NCBI GenBank assembly: GCA_000231825.2
Contig: JH720328.1
Coordinates: 250,148 to 314,147 of the forward strand
Direction: 5' to 3'
Origin: Tetrahymena elliotti 4EA
Taxonomy: Eukaryota > Ciliophora > Oligohymenophorea > Hymenostomatida > Tetrahymenidae
DNA: 64,000 nt
Below, one piece after another: positions 61,233 through 64,000 of this stretch. A program made the translations under genes and the position numbers. Each line of letters opens with the position of its first letter. Within the stretch, counting starts at the first letter, position 1. Below the pieces are notes generated by a model. The model saw only the letters and a list, made by a program, of their open reading frames with translations, was not told the DNA's origin and ran no database searches.

Positions 61233-62645
61233 TCATTTCTCTAACAAATATTTTTGGGAATAATTTAGATGAGTTATTTGAAAATTTATTTGTGTGATTG
61301 TAGCATAATACAGAATTATATTTGATATTTATTGGGAAATAAAACTTATTAAAACATAAAAATCAATTTTATCTCTTAAAAAATATAAAATTGTATTAGT
61401 TTTTAAAATAAAATATTTGAAATGGAGATAAAATATTTAATCACCTCTGTATTTATCTTTCAGGTCTTCTATTTTTAACTTAATTTATTCCACCAAGAGT
61501 TGAATATCTCTTTCAAAAACTTTCTTTTTGCTCGTTTTTTAGATTATTTCCAGCGAATCTTTATATTTTTCAATTGATTTTATTAATTCTTCATGTTCAA
61601 GCAAAAATTTTTTTCTTCTCTCCATCATGTGACTGACTATCTTGCTTGTATCACGCAATCTGTCCTTTAGCTTTTCAGCTCTTCTATCCAATTTTTCATA
61701 ATAGGTCATAGTTTTTTATGAGGTGCTATCATTTACAAATAGCTCCTTTTCGTTTGGTGTTTAATTCTACCAAGATTATTACCAGTGGTCTCTCTTTTCT
61801 CCAAAAAGAAGATAAATAGTTTCTCTTTGCTTAGGATGAATGTATTTGAGAAAATTATCCTAGTTGAGCTCTTTAATGTGAGAAAAATCATAATTCAACT
61901 ATCCTCCTTTATCTTATTCAGTGTTTGTAAAGAAAGGAGGTTTAGTCTATTATCCAAAGTCATAATCGTTGTTAGCATTTGGTTTAATAGAAGGAACTCT
62001 GCTATACAAAACATTTTTACTATTTTAAAATATTTAAGGACGATTTCTGTTCTTGCTCCTATAATTAAAATCTTCTGTTTGGATTGTAGCCACTCCAATA
62101 TTATCCTTTGGACTTCTGACAACATTATTATTTAATTATTGAGTAACATAAGTATTTTCACGAGGAGAAACTACATTAAAAATATTATTATTGTTGATAT
62201 TAATTCTTGCTATATTTCTAACGCTACTATTCTAACTCTCAGGAACACTAATAGGCCCACTTCCTAAACCTTCATCAATAATTGCATCAAAGCTTGGTGA
62301 AATTTGCTAATTACCTCCTAAAAATGAAATTTTATTTTGCCTTTGATTTTCTGGAAAAAAGAACTTCTTATCAGATAAAGATAAATTATGTTTTCTTGCT
62401 TTCTAAGACTAATCATCTTTAATTTCTTAATCTTAAAGGGTAGTTTTCATGGCATTTGTTCCAGTATTTTACCCATGTGGACTGGCGCCCCGAATAGAAC
62501 GATAATACTCAGGATTATTAAAGAGGTTATGATTTTTTGGCTTGATTAAAGTCTATTTTTTAATTGGAATAACTATTTAGGTTGCTGTCAAATATTGATG
62601 TGCATTCTAACTTTAAGTGCTCGGAGCTAAATTCAAAGGATTCAT
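61233..62645 (-). CDS. Disordered N-terminus plus C-terminal coiled coil, unknown function
   Basis: ATG 62643-62645 opens a frame of 470 codons to TGA 61233-61235. Residues 1-270 are low-complexity and Asn/Ser/Gln/Pro-rich, with possible short linear motifs (PEYYRSIRGASPHGQ, GLGSGPISVPES, NNNIFNVVSPREN). Residues about 280-310 contain a folded-looking block (HIKELNQDNFLKYIHPKQRE). Residues about 330-410 are coiled coil (MTYYEKLDRRAEKLKDRLRD, then MMERRKKFLLEHEELIKSIE). The last ~60 residues are Ile/Phe/Tyr-rich and may be a read-through intron rather than protein; if so the gene ends near 61430. The overall plan resembles basal-body or cortical scaffold proteins of ciliates, but no family was recognised. 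Confidence 0.7.
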
Positions 62646-63194
62646 ACAAAATCAAAAAGGTTAAATAAATAAATAAATTAATAATCAAACACTTAATGCT
62701 AAATGAATAAAGATATTACTGTTCTCACACATAATTAGTAAATAACTCTTTAATTTATAATTTAAATTCATAAATCTATTAATTACTTTCAAAATAAATA
62801 AAATTATTGATCACTTTCATTTCTTATTTATTAACTAATATTCTTTCTTTTTTATTTTAAATAATAACTGATATTTCTTTCATTGATTTTTTTAATTTAT
62901 TAGAGTATTAACTAGCTAGCTATCTAGCTTATATTTTATTTGACCATATTTTTGTTGATCCCAATTCTTACAATTTAATTTACTTTCATAAAATTCTCAA
63001 AACAGACAACTCATTCCTTGTTGATTAAAACTTTTAATTATTAAAAATTTTTTTTTTATTTCTCAAAATAACGAAAAATTAAAATATATATTTAATTACA
63101 ACTGACTCAGGAACTAGCAAAAGAATTATGTCTTAAAATCCTTCTTTTACTAATATTAAAGTCGAACTAAATTAATAAATACTATATGTCATCA
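62646..63194. other. Intergenic, promoter region of the coiled-coil gene
   Basis: AT-rich DNA with an aaataaataaat run near 62665 and a short repeat near 62910 (aactagctagctatctagct). No gene was seen. Confidence 0.4.
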
Positions 63195-63777
63195 TCAAAT
63201 GTCTATTTTTGGTATAATATCGTTATTCTTTTTAAATTACTTAAAAATGTTACACAGCCAATCTAAAACCTCTTCACTGTATTGTAGCTTATTTCCTTAT
63301 CTCTAATTATAAAAAAAGTATATCTATCTTGTTTGCTCTAGATTATTTATTAATAAATGTTAGTTCTTAAAGGTTGTATTTTCTATTCTTTCTTAAAATT
63401 AAATATATCAAGAACTCTTAACCCTTAATAATATCTGAGAATTTGTAAATACCTGATTCTTTTACTGATAAAAATAAAATTTTTATTCTGATAATTTATA
63501 ACATAATTTTTCACTTTTCATTTACTTTTCTCTGCTTACATCTGTTAAGAATTATGAGAAAAGAAATTAAGAAGCAAATATCTAAAATTATTCAGGGGGC
63601 TGAATAAATATCAAATTAGAAAATAGTTAGTACTATTCTGACAAAAGCTTGATTAAAAGAGGATTTGAAATTGATTTTTAAGCACAAATTAGATAAAAAA
63701 AATAAGTAAATTAATTAATTATCTATCTTTTAAAGAAATTATTTAGCAAATTTACCTTTAAAATTTTTTCTCTTCAT
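63195..63777 (-). CDS. Small multi-exon protein, partly resolved
   Basis: A 22-bp first exon (63756-63777, MKRKNFK plus one base, donor GTAAATTT) can join after ttcttaacag near 63543 in phase to DVSREKQMKSEKLCYKLSEQ and KFYFYQQKNQ, with a donor GTATTTAC near 63455. The last exon ends at TGA 63195-63197 with a convincing C-terminus (GNKLQYSEEVLDWLCNIFKQ, then FKKNNDIIPKIDI). Which acceptor joins these two is unclear, because three frames stay open between 63300 and 63450. The protein would be about 100 residues, hydrophilic. No family was recognised. Confidence 0.4.
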
Positions 63778-64000
63778 GCTTTTTACTCCTTAGGTTAAAT
63801 GAACTATCATTAAAAGAAATAAAAATTTCTAAAAATAATTAATTTTTTTCTTTTAATGGAAAAAAGATATTTATTGATATTTAATTCTATCCATCTATTC
63901 AGCTAAAGGAGGAAATACATGTAAATTTTTAAAGGCTTAAAAGATTACATTAATTAAATTTTACTGAATTAAATTAGTCTTCAAGGATTTTTCTTAAAAT
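63778..64000. other. Right end of window, no gene seen
   Basis: AT-rich DNA upstream of the small gene starting at 63777. It may hold its promoter. No frame continues off the window edge with coding composition. Confidence 0.3.

Noticed and set aside
61785..62135. Plus-strand open frame of 116 codons
   Set aside because: It is antisense to the coding region of the gene at 61233-62645, whose minus-strand frame is much longer and has coiled-coil character.
1..64000. Telomere repeats (CCCCAA), the Tetrahymena chromosome breakage sequence, tRNA and rRNA genes
   Set aside because: I looked for these by eye on both strands and found no convincing match. A computed search would be needed to exclude a degenerate copy.

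Overview
Organism. The window is about 78-80% A+T. Its long reading frames are open only if TAA and TAG are read as glutamine and TGA as the stop, which is the ciliate code. Introns are short, AT-rich GT..AG introns of about 45-350 bp, longer than the ~25 bp introns typical of Paramecium. This points to Tetrahymena or a close relative, most likely nuclear chromosome-internal sequence. I saw no telomere repeats, no rRNA and no tRNA.

Layout. Almost all genes lie on the minus strand. 0-10 kb: an intronless 1449-aa protein with two GTPase domains (112-4461), a decayed partial copy of it (5060-5560), a plus-strand Cys-rich surface-type protein (5918-6562) and an unrecognised multi-exon gene (7124-10314). 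11-24 kb: a GRAM protein with three VASt lipid-transfer domains and a tail anchor (11870-15941), a coiled-coil gene (16729-19134), a plus-strand orphan (19533-20357), eIF2-alpha lacking the usual Ser51 context (20580-22401), and a selenoprotein W homologue with an in-frame UGA and a SECIS hairpin (23798-24421). 24.9-33.1 kb: one uninterrupted 2728-codon frame coding for GTPase + long coiled coil + SecA-like motor ATPase + von Willebrand A domain. 33-40 kb: diverged noncoding repeats, a broken leucine-rich-repeat (LRR) array with one repeat per exon, a pogo-type transposase relic and a small possibly frameshifted gene. 40-50 kb: a mitochondrial-type RAP protein, two small uncertain genes, a small plus-strand gene and TRAPPC9/Trs120. 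51-64 kb: two further LRR genes, a large unrecognised coiled-coil protein, a disordered/coiled-coil protein and small fragmentary genes.

How the parts relate. There is no operon logic; these are ordinary, separately transcribed ciliate genes. Housekeeping functions (translation initiation, vesicle tethering, sterol transport, mitochondrial RNA metabolism, redox) are mixed with lineage-expanded families (large GTPases, LRR proteins). The strongest candidates for something unusual are the GTPase-SecA-VWA protein, the selenoprotein in a code where UGA is the only stop, and the eIF2-alpha without a recognisable Ser51 site.

Limits. Exon boundaries given as exact positions were checked for reading phase. 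Others are marked approximate. Functional calls rest on motifs read by eye, not on database searches.
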